Source: Enoplolaimus lenunculus
Lineage: Eukaryota; Nematoda; Enoplea; Enoplida; Thoracostomopsidae
Reading direction: 5' to 3'
DNA: 64,000 nt
Assembly (NCBI GenBank): GCA_030248215.1
Contig: JASANG010001664.1
Span: 62,001 to 126,000, forward strand
Shown: positions 25,101-34,700 of the stretch, in pieces
Layout: every line of letters starts with the position of its first letter
Position numbering within the stretch: the first letter of the stretch is position 1
Program-made: the position numbers and the translations under genes
Notes under the pieces: model-generated
The model's input: only the letters and a program-made list of their open reading frames with translations
Database searches by the model: none
What the model was told of the DNA's origin: nothing

Positions 25101-26191
25101 ACATCCATTATACCGAAAATGTTCAGACGAAAAGAAAAACCAGACTTCAACAGTCACTCGTTTCTCGCTAACATTACCAAAATAATACAGTGTTTAGTCC
25201 ACTGTGTGCAAATCAATTAGCTACTATTCAATGTAAATTGACATAAGCTTAGCGAACTGGGAGATTGGGAATTTCGGAGACTAAGGAAACTGTTCGACTG
25301 GGAAACCCGAGGAAACGTGAAAAATCGAAACACTTGAACACTGCGAAACTGCAAGACGTTTGAACCTGGTAGCCGTATGACCACAAAAATTGCTCAAAAA
25401 CTGTTAACACTTTTGATTAAGGTAGTGGTACCTCAGTGGGGCATACGGAGTAGTGTTTTATCGTTTTATGTCCCGTAGGGATTCCTCAGAAACCGCCACC
25501 CTACTTCTGTTGTTGTGAATAAATATATAACGTTCTAGCATGAGAGGCGCAGTATCGTGTATAGCTTGATTTAATACATTTTCGAACAATGTGAACGGTA
25601 TTGGCCGAGTATAAAAGAAAGTACTGACAGTGGGTGCACCCAGGCGCACGGTCGTTGTGTGCTCTTTTAGCTTAGGCATAACCTTAGAACCCGTATTTGC
25701 AACGTAAGAAAATTTGGTGACGTTGCTGACCAGTTATCAGGCCGACAAGTCCATAATTTTACGGATTAGTGACACCGCCACACAGTTCATGACCAGGATG
25801 TTGACGGATTCGGTAGAGGTCGAAAGGAAGTACTATCGTTTAGTGCATCCCAGGCGGGCCGCCGTATATCGTAACTGCTATAGTAGTTACCTTTGAACGT
25901 AGTGCTTCCAACTTTGGGCACTTGGCAAAATACAACCTTGTGTTCCGTGTCAATGACAGGCGAATGATATCGAGTCGGAAAATATTCAAGTGTTACTGGC
26001 GGAAACAACAAATAATCGTACATTTGGGCACGATGAAGTCCTGTATGCGTTGTACTGTTATCGCATCCTGTTTTGGCGATTTTTGGCAATTTGTTGTGTT
26101 CATTGTTAGGTTTCAGGCGATAGAAGAAAATAACCAGTAAAAACCCGCATTGGATCAATAGAGGCACTTTTAAATACTGTGTTTTCATCAA
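19183..26191 (-). CDS. Nematode-type carbohydrate sulfotransferase, copy 1, 4 exons
   Basis: Exons (minus strand): 25891-26191, 22544-22649, 21629-22030, 19183-19450. Phases 1, 2 and 2 match at every junction, and the product is 358 aa. Residues about 8-25 form a signal anchor ([16 protein letters not shown]), as expected of a type II Golgi enzyme. [12 protein letters not shown] at the end of exon 1 is the 5'-phosphosulfate loop that binds PAPS, and [11 protein letters not shown] in exon 3 is the 3'-phosphate motif. The CYGC..F..CF pattern and the last exon ([12 protein letters not shown] near the C terminus) match the divergent C. elegans sulfotransferase family. The glycan acceptor cannot be told. 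Three introns hold family A and C elements. The second copy lies about 5.5 kb upstream in the same orientation. An open run past exon 1 (to 25787) would give a 134-aa truncated product if intron 1 were retained. Confidence 0.88.
19665..19867. mobile_element. Family A MITE in sulfotransferase copy 1 intron 3
   Basis: Full length, flanked by TA. The termini read CACTGCAAAAAACGGTGAG and CACCATTTTTTGCAGTG. Confidence 0.85.
20013..20490. repeat. GGGTGCAACCGG repeat with internal duplication
   Basis: It begins CTAGGGTGCAACCGGAATTTC with clustered TTCCGGT motifs. A roughly 80-bp phrase starting CAAGATTTTGGCATTCTAA is present twice, about 134 bp apart. It lies in intron 3 of sulfotransferase copy 1. 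Confidence 0.4.
20569..20915. mobile_element. Family C1 element with long TTAGGC array
   Basis: The ends GGCCCATGTTACTTTAAGG and CCTTAAAGTAACATTGGCC are inverted repeats. The central array has about 30 TTAGGC hexamers with a few variants (20650-20870). No target duplication was visible. Confidence 0.85.
21267..21493. mobile_element. Family C2 element, right tip lost
   Basis: The left end is GGCCCATGTATAGAACAGG. Two CCTAAG arrays are separated by a short CGTCAGGATGAG spacer. The right end stops at TTCGGCCCTGTGCC. It lies in intron 3 of sulfotransferase copy 1. Confidence 0.8.
22218..22415. mobile_element. Family A MITE in sulfotransferase copy 1 intron 2
   Basis: It fills about 200 bp of the 513-bp intron. 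The left tip lacks CAC. The right tip reads TTTTTTTGCCGTG. Confidence 0.8.
22686..22898. mobile_element. Family A MITE in sulfotransferase copy 1 intron 1
   Basis: CACTGCAAAAAATGGTGAG at the left, with TA in front. The right end is TTTTTTGCAGTG followed by TG. Its left tip lies about 37 bp upstream of exon 2. Confidence 0.85.
23190..23300. mobile_element. Family C fragment
   Basis: TAGCTTAGGCTTAGGG leads to CTATACAACTGTTACGCCTC, the right subterminal motif. Both outer ends are missing. Confidence 0.45.
23738..24262. mobile_element. Unclassified inverted-repeat element, GGGTCATCCACGTAAT ends
   Basis: AATGGGTCATCCACGTAATAC at the left is answered by ATTACGTGGATGATCC at the right. A 107-codon minus-strand open frame (23737-24060) fills the left half. 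It is Cys-rich and matches nothing I know. A scrap of the same end (GGGTCATCCATGTTATAATG) is at about 16508. Superfamily undetermined. Confidence 0.5.
24807..25006. mobile_element. Family A MITE in sulfotransferase copy 1 intron 1
   Basis: Left CACTGCAAAAAATAGTGAG with TA in front. The right tip has a substitution (TTTTTTGCAGAG). Halves are almost perfect reverse complements. Confidence 0.85.
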
Positions 26192-27005
26192 GAAAACGAT
26201 ATTATTTTGTAATTAAATTAATTGTCATGTTTTGAGAACACTAAGACCTGTTCGTTAGTGTTCGATAAATATTATATTTAGTCACCTGTGTACAGAACAA
26301 GGGCCCCGATATAACGGTGTATCCGATCGCTTTTAGGCTAAGATTCCTGCTAAGGAAACGGTGTGAAAAATAACACGAAACTGAGAAACTAGAATGTGAA
26401 CCTTTTTACAAAATGCTTTTACAGCAAACCGTAGCGATTCGACTTCGTCCGTGCACCTGTAACCTTTCAAACTTTTTCCAAAACAACGCAGATGCACAGG
26501 TTTAGGCATTTGGATAAATTTGACTCCGCATTTTTTGCAGTGTCTCTTCTGACACTAAACTTTTGCCTTGAAATTGGCCTATTTGACCTGTTGTTTCCCT
26601 TTGGTCACTGTTCGTATCTGATTTAGGTGCTGCTGTACTCAGCGCAACACTTCCTGATATGCATATTTAATAGAATTCGACAGGTCGTCGCCTTAACCAG
26701 ATTTACTAGTAATTGATCACCTTATCAATGAAATCTTAGTTGGATCATATGTTTCCGCCGACATTTTGAGATCCGCACGGAAGTGCTTAGAGATATACCG
26801 GAATTCTATTGAAAGTAAAACTGGAACATATTTGAATTTTAGATGGGTTCATAACCAATACCCTCTGACGTATATTAAATGTTCAGACGAATTTACACAA
26901 CAAATCTACCCCACGTTATTGAAATTTTACGTTTCGAAATGGGTACAGTGTCGTTTTTGGACATCTTCGGGTTCTAATGTTTCGTATATACCTCAAAAGA
27001 TACAC
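26192..27005. other. Upstream region of sulfotransferase copy 1
   Basis: There is no recognisable gene. Only a family A scrap is visible. Promoter elements could not be identified by eye. Confidence 0.35.
26515..26542. mobile_element. Family A right-end scrap
   Basis: AATTTGACTCCGCATTTTTT followed by GCAGTG is all that remains. Confidence 0.4.
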
Positions 27006-27289
27006 GGCCCATGTTACTTTAAAGGGCGTCCAGGTATCTGGTGGGTCTATAAAAGAAGTAGGTTTTTGCAACGCTTAGGCTTAGGCTTAGGCTTTGGAAT
27101 ACATTTTTGCAGCGCTTAGGCTTAGGCTTAGAAATACATTTTTGCAGCGCTTAGGCTTAGACTTACAAATACATTTTTGCAACGCTTAGGCTTAGGCATA
27201 GGCTTACAAATATATTCTTGCAACGCGTAGGCTTAGGCTTAGGCTTAGAAATACACCTAATCTACTGTTACGCCCCTATAACATTCGCC
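27006..27289. mobile_element. Family C1 element
   Basis: Left end GGCCCATGTTACTTTAAAGG, right end GTTACGCCCCTATAACATTC. The interior is four or five blocks of AATACATTTTTGCAACGC plus TTAGGC repeats. The 8-bp flanks AGATACAC and AAATACAC differ at one base. Confidence 0.8.
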
Positions 27290-27923
27290 AAATACACAAT
27301 GAACACAGACTCAGTTATGAACGCTAAATTCTTGGAATTGGTCACGTTTGTACAAATCGTTCGAATAAAACGTCTATGCGTTGTGCACCATTTCACTATT
27401 CTGCTAATTGGCAATTGGTATAAGCACAAGAGTGTAGTAGTCGCATATTTGGGTAATTCGGATAGCTGTATTAAACAGCTGTCTGTTCCGACAACACATA
27501 CTTACAAGCTTATAAACATGAAAGCCATGCCTTAAGGTCTACCGAATCAAACGTGAAAAGACTAAGTCCATGTGTGCACACTCCTATTTGGACTTAACAG
27601 GGGTATCGTGATTCAGTTCGGTAACCCTTTTTTCTCGAATGTTTCCTTGATTTATTTCGGTAAATTAATATTTTCCGACTATTTTTGTTCAGTTCGTACA
27701 CGGGTCTCTTTGATAATACATGTTTCGAAGTTTTCCCGGGTACAGGATTCGTATGATTTACAAGCGAGTGCGAAACCGTCAAAGTTCATTTCGAAGGTTG
27801 TGCCGTCATCGTTTCCGATTGGCCAAGCAGGTTACGCGTTCAACTGCAATATCAAAACGGGAGGAGTGAAATTTAAACTCCAACGCCACCCCCAAAAATC
27901 TACTTTAAAAATTAGCATTTTAA
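27290..27923. other. Unassigned; ACCGAACC-type repeat traces
   Basis: ATTCAGTTCGGTAACCC near 27610 is shared with 30385-30410, 40840 and 40905 and, inverted, with 28440 and 41660. These appear to be pieces of one old repeat. No gene was seen. Confidence 0.3.
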
Positions 27924-28185
27924 CTCTTTCTCACATGAATATTTTCTATTTTCTGTTAGACGCACTTTTATGCTAGGATTCGAACTCCAGTGATTGGAGT
28001 GGGAGGCGTATACCATCACCACTCAGCTATAGGAGCTTGACGGTCGAGTTGAGGGGGCTTTCACGTCTTGTGGTGATTTAGTACTATGTATCCGTGTTGC
28101 AATTGTTAAACACGGTGCGATATATACTATTTAACGTATATACACTGCGCTGAGTTGCCTACAGGCAACTCAATGTGAGAAGGGG
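27924..28185. mobile_element. piggyBac-type MITE carrying a tRNA-like module, copy 1
   Basis: It is flanked by TTAA on both sides. The ends CTCTTTCTCACATG and CATGTGAGAAGGGG-type are inverted repeats of about 14 bp. TTAA duplication with CCC-type ends is the hallmark of piggyBac. On the minus strand the interior has A box TAGCTGAGTGG and B box AGTTCGAATCC. The same element is at 55370-55632. Confidence 0.75.
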
Positions 28186-28189
28186 TTAA

Positions 28190-28700
28190 GGTACGTTGTA
28201 CATTTTTACAATGCGAAAACTTTCGCATTTGCACAAAGTGATATTAATATTTGTGGGCGTGCAAAACACCGCTTTTCAAAGACGCTATTTAAAACGCCAA
28301 AAAGTGGTTAAAATAGCGTTATACTTTTTATGCAATTCCTTAATGAACGGAAATTTGAAACAACTCAAAGTAGCACGGGTGCTGTCGCCATCATCGTCGA
28401 CTTTAAACAATTTTCGCAAAAAATAACAAATTTCAACGAACCGAACCAAAGAAAAATTTGGAAAAATGTTTTACCACACGGAACGTGGGAAAAAATCGAC
28501 CAAAGTCTGGCTGAATCGACCAAAGAATATATGAAAAACTTTTACAGAACGAAAACCAGAAAAATCTCATAAAAGTTTACCTAAACCTTACCATGGAAAA
28601 AATAAAGTTTTACAAAACCGAACCAGGGAAAGTTGAGCGAACCTAATCAATGCAAAACTAAAAAAAATTTTGCTACTTCTGTTTGTTCATACGCGAAGTT
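28190..28700. repeat. AACCGAACCAAAG-type degenerate repeat
   Basis: Short phrases such as CGAACCGAACCAAAGAAAAA and AAAATCGACCAAAG recur here and at 41520-41790. An 80-codon frame exists, but it is a by-product of A-rich repetition. Confidence 0.3.
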
Positions 28701-28839
28701 TGTTAAACTTTGTTGGTTATCAAGATCGCTAGTGTGGGGGCTTTGGAGACTGCAGCCAACCATACTGCTTAATGTCCTCCCAAGTGCGGGGATGCAGTAG
28801 GGCGGCAACCCCTCTGATAAAATCAATCAATAAACATAT

Positions 28840-29215
28840 TGCTGTCCCATTTTTGATTTTCTAAAATTGCAGCTGTCCCGTTTTAACATTGGCCCGAGAC
28901 AAACCTGTCCCGTTTTTCCGTTTTTCCAGTTGAAATTTGCAACAGTCCTGTTTTCCCATTGGTTCAAGACAACCCTGCCTTGTTTGCCATTGTCTCGTTT
29001 GCCCAGCAAAATTTTGCAGCTGTTGTTCGGTTTTCCATCTGCCCGAAACAATCCCGTCCCATTGTCTCGTTTTCCTAGCAAAAACTTACAGCTGTCCCTG
29101 TTCGAATTTGCCAGAAACAAACCCGTTCCGTTTTTTGGTTTTCCCAGCGTTAAAATTGCAGCTGTTCCGTTTTCCCACTTGTCCGTCACAAGGCTGTCCA
29201 ATTTCCCATCTGCGG
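28840..29215. repeat. Degenerate minisatellite, CTGTCCCGTTTTCCC type
   Basis: About six imperfect units of 55-70 bp. Each contains AAATTGCAGCTGTCCCG or TTTTGCAGCTG, CGTTTTCCC and GACAAACCTGTCCCG. Open frames on both strands are a result of the repeat. Confidence 0.65.
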
Positions 29216-29399
29216 TAATGCTGTCGGCAGATGTATATGAATATGACCCGATGACACTCCTGTCATGCTGTCCCGCGAGAACATGGGCGCCCCTAAAAGT
29301 GACATTGGTCCTGGAGACAGTGCACGGTCGGGTTAATCAACATGGTGTCCATTAGGTTTTGGATTTAAGTAGCTTTTGTTAACATGTCAATCAAAGTCT

Positions 29400-29485
29400 T
29401 TCACTACAGTATGAGTCATAAACAAGTTTATTACCTGTGAAATTTTGGCCCCCCCATTTTGAGATCCTGGATCCGCCACTGTATA
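29400..29485. mobile_element. hAT-like MITE end fragment
   Basis: ATCCTGGATCCGCCACTG is the inverted terminus of the complete element at 54110-54281, with about 60 bp of matching subterminal sequence. The other end is missing. Confidence 0.5.
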
Positions 29486-29853
29486 CACATATGTGTTCAG
29501 TAATTATATTCTTCCAATTATCCAATCAGGAGTGACCACCTTAAGGCCATGTGTACGTACGTGTCGTGAATGTAGCCAACGGGCTACTGACAAAATGTTA
29601 ATGCTCATGTGTTACCAGCTGACCAAATTTTACTGCTGACGTGTTACTAATTAGTATGTGCCGGCCTGTCACAACGATTAGTCAGGTCGCCGTGGATGGA
29701 AGGAAAAGTTTTTCAGATATTCAAGACAATTTTTTTAAAAATAACCGGAAAACATTTATTTTTTTTGGACAGTATATTATTTGAAATTGATCACGCTTGT
29801 GCAAACTGGTTGAATTTAAGCGTATATTGATGCAAGTACCAGCGTGTAGTAGA

Positions 29854-30074
29854 CACTGCAAAAAATGGTGAGCCAAATTGACTGTCTCCGAAATAGGCTT
29901 TTCCGGACTACACAAACTGAGTCAAAATTCCACTCCGCCAGAGTCAAATCCGACTCAAGGAGTCGCTCAGCAAGTCGAATTTGACTCAAGCGGAGTCGAA
30001 CTTTGACTCAGTTTGTGTAGTCAGAAAAAGCCTATTTCGGTGAGAGTCAATTTCACGCACCATTTTTTGCAGTG
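29854..30074. mobile_element. Family A MITE
   Basis: Full length, termini CACTGCAAAAAATGGTGAG and GCACCATTTTTTGCAGTG. TA follows on the right but GA precedes on the left. Confidence 0.85.
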
Positions 30075-31172
30075 TAGTTGGCTTTTGTATCAGCAAGCAA
30101 TTCAAACAGCTGTATGAAACGCTACTTATTTCAGCAGTACATACTGTACAAGCTTATACAATAAACATGAGAGCCATGCATAGTTGAAGATCAGCCGGAT
30201 CAAACGTAAGAAACTATGTCCATGAATTTTCACGCGTACTGAACTCCAGTTTCTGTTATTTTGCTTTAGTTCGGTTTGGACGTTGGACTTGATACGGATT
30301 TCCGCGATTCTAATTTCAGTAGGTATACGCAATACGTGGTTCACGTTATAAGTGGAGCAGCCAGGAACAATATACTCTGCGATTCGGTTCGGTTAACCTT
30401 TTTACGAACGTTTCGGCGGAGTATTGTTCCTGGCTGTTCTATTTATTACGTGAAGCCCGCATTACGTATCCCTACTGGAATTACACATTGATTGAATTTT
30501 TTTGATTTGAAATTTAGTTCAATTAAAATATATGCAGCAAAAATTATTAATAATATTTTGAGTTCTTCTAGAATTGAATTTTAGGCTTTTAACCGCATAA
30601 TATAACATTGGTGATGCGTAATAATTGTGTGAATTTGTTTTTACAATCTAAAACAGTTATTTTAAACCACGTCATTTAAACTGCGATTATATTTGAATTT
30701 GCTCAAAAAGTTTATTAAAGTGGAAAGAAATAACTTCTATGAAAGCTCAGAATGCGAAAATAAAGTCGTCAAAGTATATTAGATTTTTTAGCTTTGAATT
30801 TGAAATGCGAGTCATAGCACTGAAATGCAAAGCATACAAACCAATTCAAGTATATTAAGCAGATATAACATAGATAAATATTACCTGAAAATCAATAAAG
30901 TTTAATGAGATGGGTATAATAAATAGTGCGAACCTAAAGAACCAGAAACTTTGGCTTCGAAGTTGCTGTTTTTGTTGCAGAGTGCAACTTAAACAAGTAT
31001 CCAACAAAATGGTAAAGTTCAGAAATCCGTAAACATAAATTCTGTTTCGGGTATCCAAATTTCCGGATCAAAATGAAACAAAATTATTCCAATGCCTCGC
31101 CTCAGTCACGTACTCCTTAAACATTTCGTAGGGATGACCAATTGAACTTAACCCCTTCCACATACGAAATAC
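30075..31172. other. Unassigned, with one 22-bp-stem hairpin
   Basis: CAGCCAGGAACAATATACTC (about 30357) and its complement GAGTATTGTTCCTGGCTG (about 30419) enclose ATTCGGTTCGGTTAACC. No exon was found. Confidence 0.35.
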
Positions 31173-31473
31173 GGCCAATGTTACTTTAAGGTGCGTAACC
31201 GTTTATTAAGCGTATTCCTAAGTCTAAACCTAAGCCTAAGAACAAACACAAAAGATGTAATCTAAAATCTAAACCTACACTTTTATAGTAGGCTTAGGCT
31301 TAGGCTTAGGACCGCTCTTTTGCAACTCATAGGCATAAGCTTAGGTTTAGGCTTAGGCTTAGGCTTAGGAACGCTCTTTTGCAACGCATAGGCTTAAGCT
31401 TAGGCTTAGGCTTAGGCTTAGGCTTAGGAATACGCTTAATTTACAGTTACGCCCCTTTAAAGTAAACATGAGC
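31173..31473. mobile_element. Family C1 element with perfect 8-bp duplication
   Basis: The target duplication CGAAATAC is exact on both sides. It contains inner blocks in both orientations, CCTAAGCC then TTAGGC. This looks like a recombined or doubled element. Confidence 0.85.
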
Positions 31474-31707
31474 CGAAATACTGTGCCAGATCTCAATTGA
31501 AATGATTTGCGAAACGTAATATTTTGCAGTGTTTAACACATTCGTTGAAAATGATTAATATGAGGAAGGATTAATGAAATATTTCTCAATTTACTGTCTA
31601 TTAGCTTTTTGTTCACATAAATCAAACCAAGGCGAGAAATTGGTGAAAAATGTTACTTATGCAAAATATTTTACGATCAAATTATTAACAAATTTGTGAT
31701 ATCATTT

Positions 31708-34700
31708 TCAGTTTTGCAGTGACATTTTGTTCCACCAGTAACAAACGAAATAGCACTGTTCCGGATCAAACTGTGCGCACGAGTCTGCTATCCAGTTGGG
31801 AAGTTTTAGATTAAACATAAAATAGTCGACGAAAGTCAATTGAAATATTAAGTCAAGCGATGTGATGTTTGACTGCAATTCGCTTTTTACAACATTTCGG
31901 TCTTCAGTTATCATTGAATCGATACTGGAGGTAATTGTGCTAATGGTTTCGTAGGCATTTTTTGCTTCATCAAGAAATTTCTGTGTTCTATAAAAACAAT
32001 ACCCATAGAAATTAAATGGCTTATGTTACTTTAAGGGGTGTCCAGGTTTCTGGTGAGTCTATAAAAGTGTAGGATTAGATTCTATATAACATTTTTTGCT
32101 TAGGCTTAGGCTTAGGTCTAGGTTTAGGTTTAGGAACACATTTTTGCAACGCTTAGGCTTAGGCTTTAGGCTTAGGAATACGCTTAATCTACTGTTACGC
32201 CTCTAAAAGTAACATTGGCCGAAACTATAAGGGCCTGACAACCATAAACTACCCAGTGTACCGGTCTTAAGTGTCCAGGTGCGCCGTGCGTTGATCTTCC
32301 AGTAGGCCACAGTTTCAATGTCTCAGTCTCGAAGTGTTCCAGTCGGCCCGTGTCCAAGTGTCCCAGTATCCCAGCGTCCCAGTTTCCCAACGTCTCAGAA
32401 TCCGCAATTCTCAGTGCCCCGGCGTCCCGGTGTCCAAGCCTCCACTTGTTGTGAAATGGCAAGCTAGTCGCAGGTTCCTGTTATTTGTATGGAAAGCAAC
32501 AGTTAGATGCCCGAATTCGTTGTCGTATTGCGAGAGAGTTATTAGGCGAGTTATTGAGAGAATAAGTACGCCTTTTGTAGTTTCCTTATCTTTAATGTCC
32601 TTCTGCGTGGTGCGTGTTCGCTGAGTTTGGGGCTGTTAATAAACAATGCAAATATGTTATAGACAATTTGTATTCTTAATTCTCAAATACTTGAAATGGC
32701 AGTTCATTCGGTTAAAAATTTTTCACAAACTTGTCACAAACTTGGTGTTATATTTCAAAATTGATGGCTTAACTTATTACATCCCGGGGTCGGCCCCACC
32801 CAAGATACTTGTTTCAATTACATTTAATCGTCTGTTCGATGTTTTTTGTTCGCTTTTAGTGCAATTTGTCTTTATAATTTCGGCCAATGTTGCTATGATC
32901 GTTTCATTGTTCTGGGACAGCAAAGTCTCAGCAGTACTCACATCAAATACAATGGTACAGTGGGAACAATTGGATACACTGTACACTTCAGCGACTTGAT
33001 TTCAACTCAGAATGAGTTGAATCACTCAGTCTGAGTTAGGACTGTCAGAACTGAGAATTTTGAGTTGATTCAATTCATTCTGGGTTAATTAATCAATTCA
33101 TCCTGTGTCAACTCTACTCAGAGTAAGAATCAACTCAATTCAGAGTGAGTTAATGTTTGCTGATATTAATTCAGAAATAACCAATTCGCTAGCTGAATTG
33201 ATTAATCAACTCATTGAAATTTACAGTGTAGTTGGGACAATATTGACAATTGGGACAGTGGGGACAATCGGAACACTGGTGGACAGTTGGGACAGTAGGA
33301 ACAGTGAGGTACAGTTGGAACAGTTTGGACAATTAGTACAGCTTGACAGTACAGACAGTTGGGGCAGCGGGAACGTTTGGGACAGTTGGGATAGTGTGGA
33401 CAGATTACATTTGGACAGCATTGACAACAAGGACAGTACGGACAGGTGAGACAGTGGGGATTGTTGTAACAGTTGGTACAGTGGTGACAGCTGGGACAGG
33501 TGTCACAATTTGGACAGTAGGGACAGTCGGGATAGTTGGGACAGTTAGAACAGTGGGGACAGTAGGGACAGTGAGGACAGTAGAGAAAGTGGTGACAGTA
33601 TGGACAATTGGAACAGTTGGGACAGTTGGGACAGAGGGGCCAGTTGGGTATACATGTATGTATGTAATCACGGAACGTTGGAATTTTAATATCATAAACG
33701 TAGTATAAGTCAGGGAATACCTTCAACCAAAAGCACATAATTTTATTTTAGTTTTAAATTTTGAAATAGCACATTGAATATTTTGAATACTTTTTAATAC
33801 CGAAAAGTCAAAAAAAAATGCCAGGAATGCTTGCAACTTTAGCCGATACTCGAGTTGTTGCATTTGAATTTACAACTGGAAAAAGAAAGCAGAAAGTGTA
33901 CGGACCGAATAGCATAAAGATATAAATCAAACTTTGCTCGTCATGTATAGTGGAATCAATTTGTCATTAGCAATAAATCATATAAATTACGCATACCAAA
34001 TAATTTATTTTCATTCCAAATATTAAAATACCCAATTGTTTTGGCAAGTTTTAGTAAAAGTAAAAAAAATAAACAAAACTTACGAACTCTGTTTTGGGGA
34101 CTTGTCCTCGCAGCTGCCTAAACCACCGCACTTGAGGCCATAGATGTATAAGTTAAAATATAACAATGAACGCAAGATATTGCAAGAGTAAGCTGTAAAC
34201 CTTGTGCGACACTTAATACAGGGTTCGTTTTTGATGACTTCCTAACACCGTACCCGTTTTCGCCCCATCCAGACAGGATCAAATCTTGAGGAAAATGCCT
34301 TTCCAACAATGCGGTTCGTACAGAGTCTTTAAACGCTTCTGATTTATCGTTGACAAAAATGTAATCGTAATCGCGTAAATGATTTCGAAAATCACAAAAC
34401 CAAAATTGTGGCCAAAAATGTTCGCCCAGAGTTTGACGTTTTACAGGATCAACTGCAGATTCCAGTGATATTTGCCGTATATTTGCGTAACTTTTTGGTA
34501 GAAAACAGTTGATAAAATTGTTGCAACCATAGCATAAGTCTTTTCTAGTTCCGTGGGCTTCAACGCATTTACTAAAATATCCTGATATCAGCCTCTCGAT
34601 CGGATCACGTACTACTGCCCAGCGTTGCCATTTCTTGCTTGACAGTAATTCTTCGCTGGAACAAGCAAATAAGACATATTATCTGATCAGGCCTTAAGAA

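Noticed and set aside
25458-25679. Extra exon between sulfotransferase exons 1 and 2
   Set aside because: It is not present in the second gene copy, and exons 1 and 2 already join in phase without it.
28867-29355. 162-codon plus frame and 124-codon minus frame
   Set aside because: Both overlap the CTGTCCCGTTTTCCC minisatellite; no motif or splice support.
33211-33738. Cys/Pro-rich 175-codon frame (metallothionein-like look)
   Set aside because: Produced by the GGGACAGT minisatellite read on the opposite strand.
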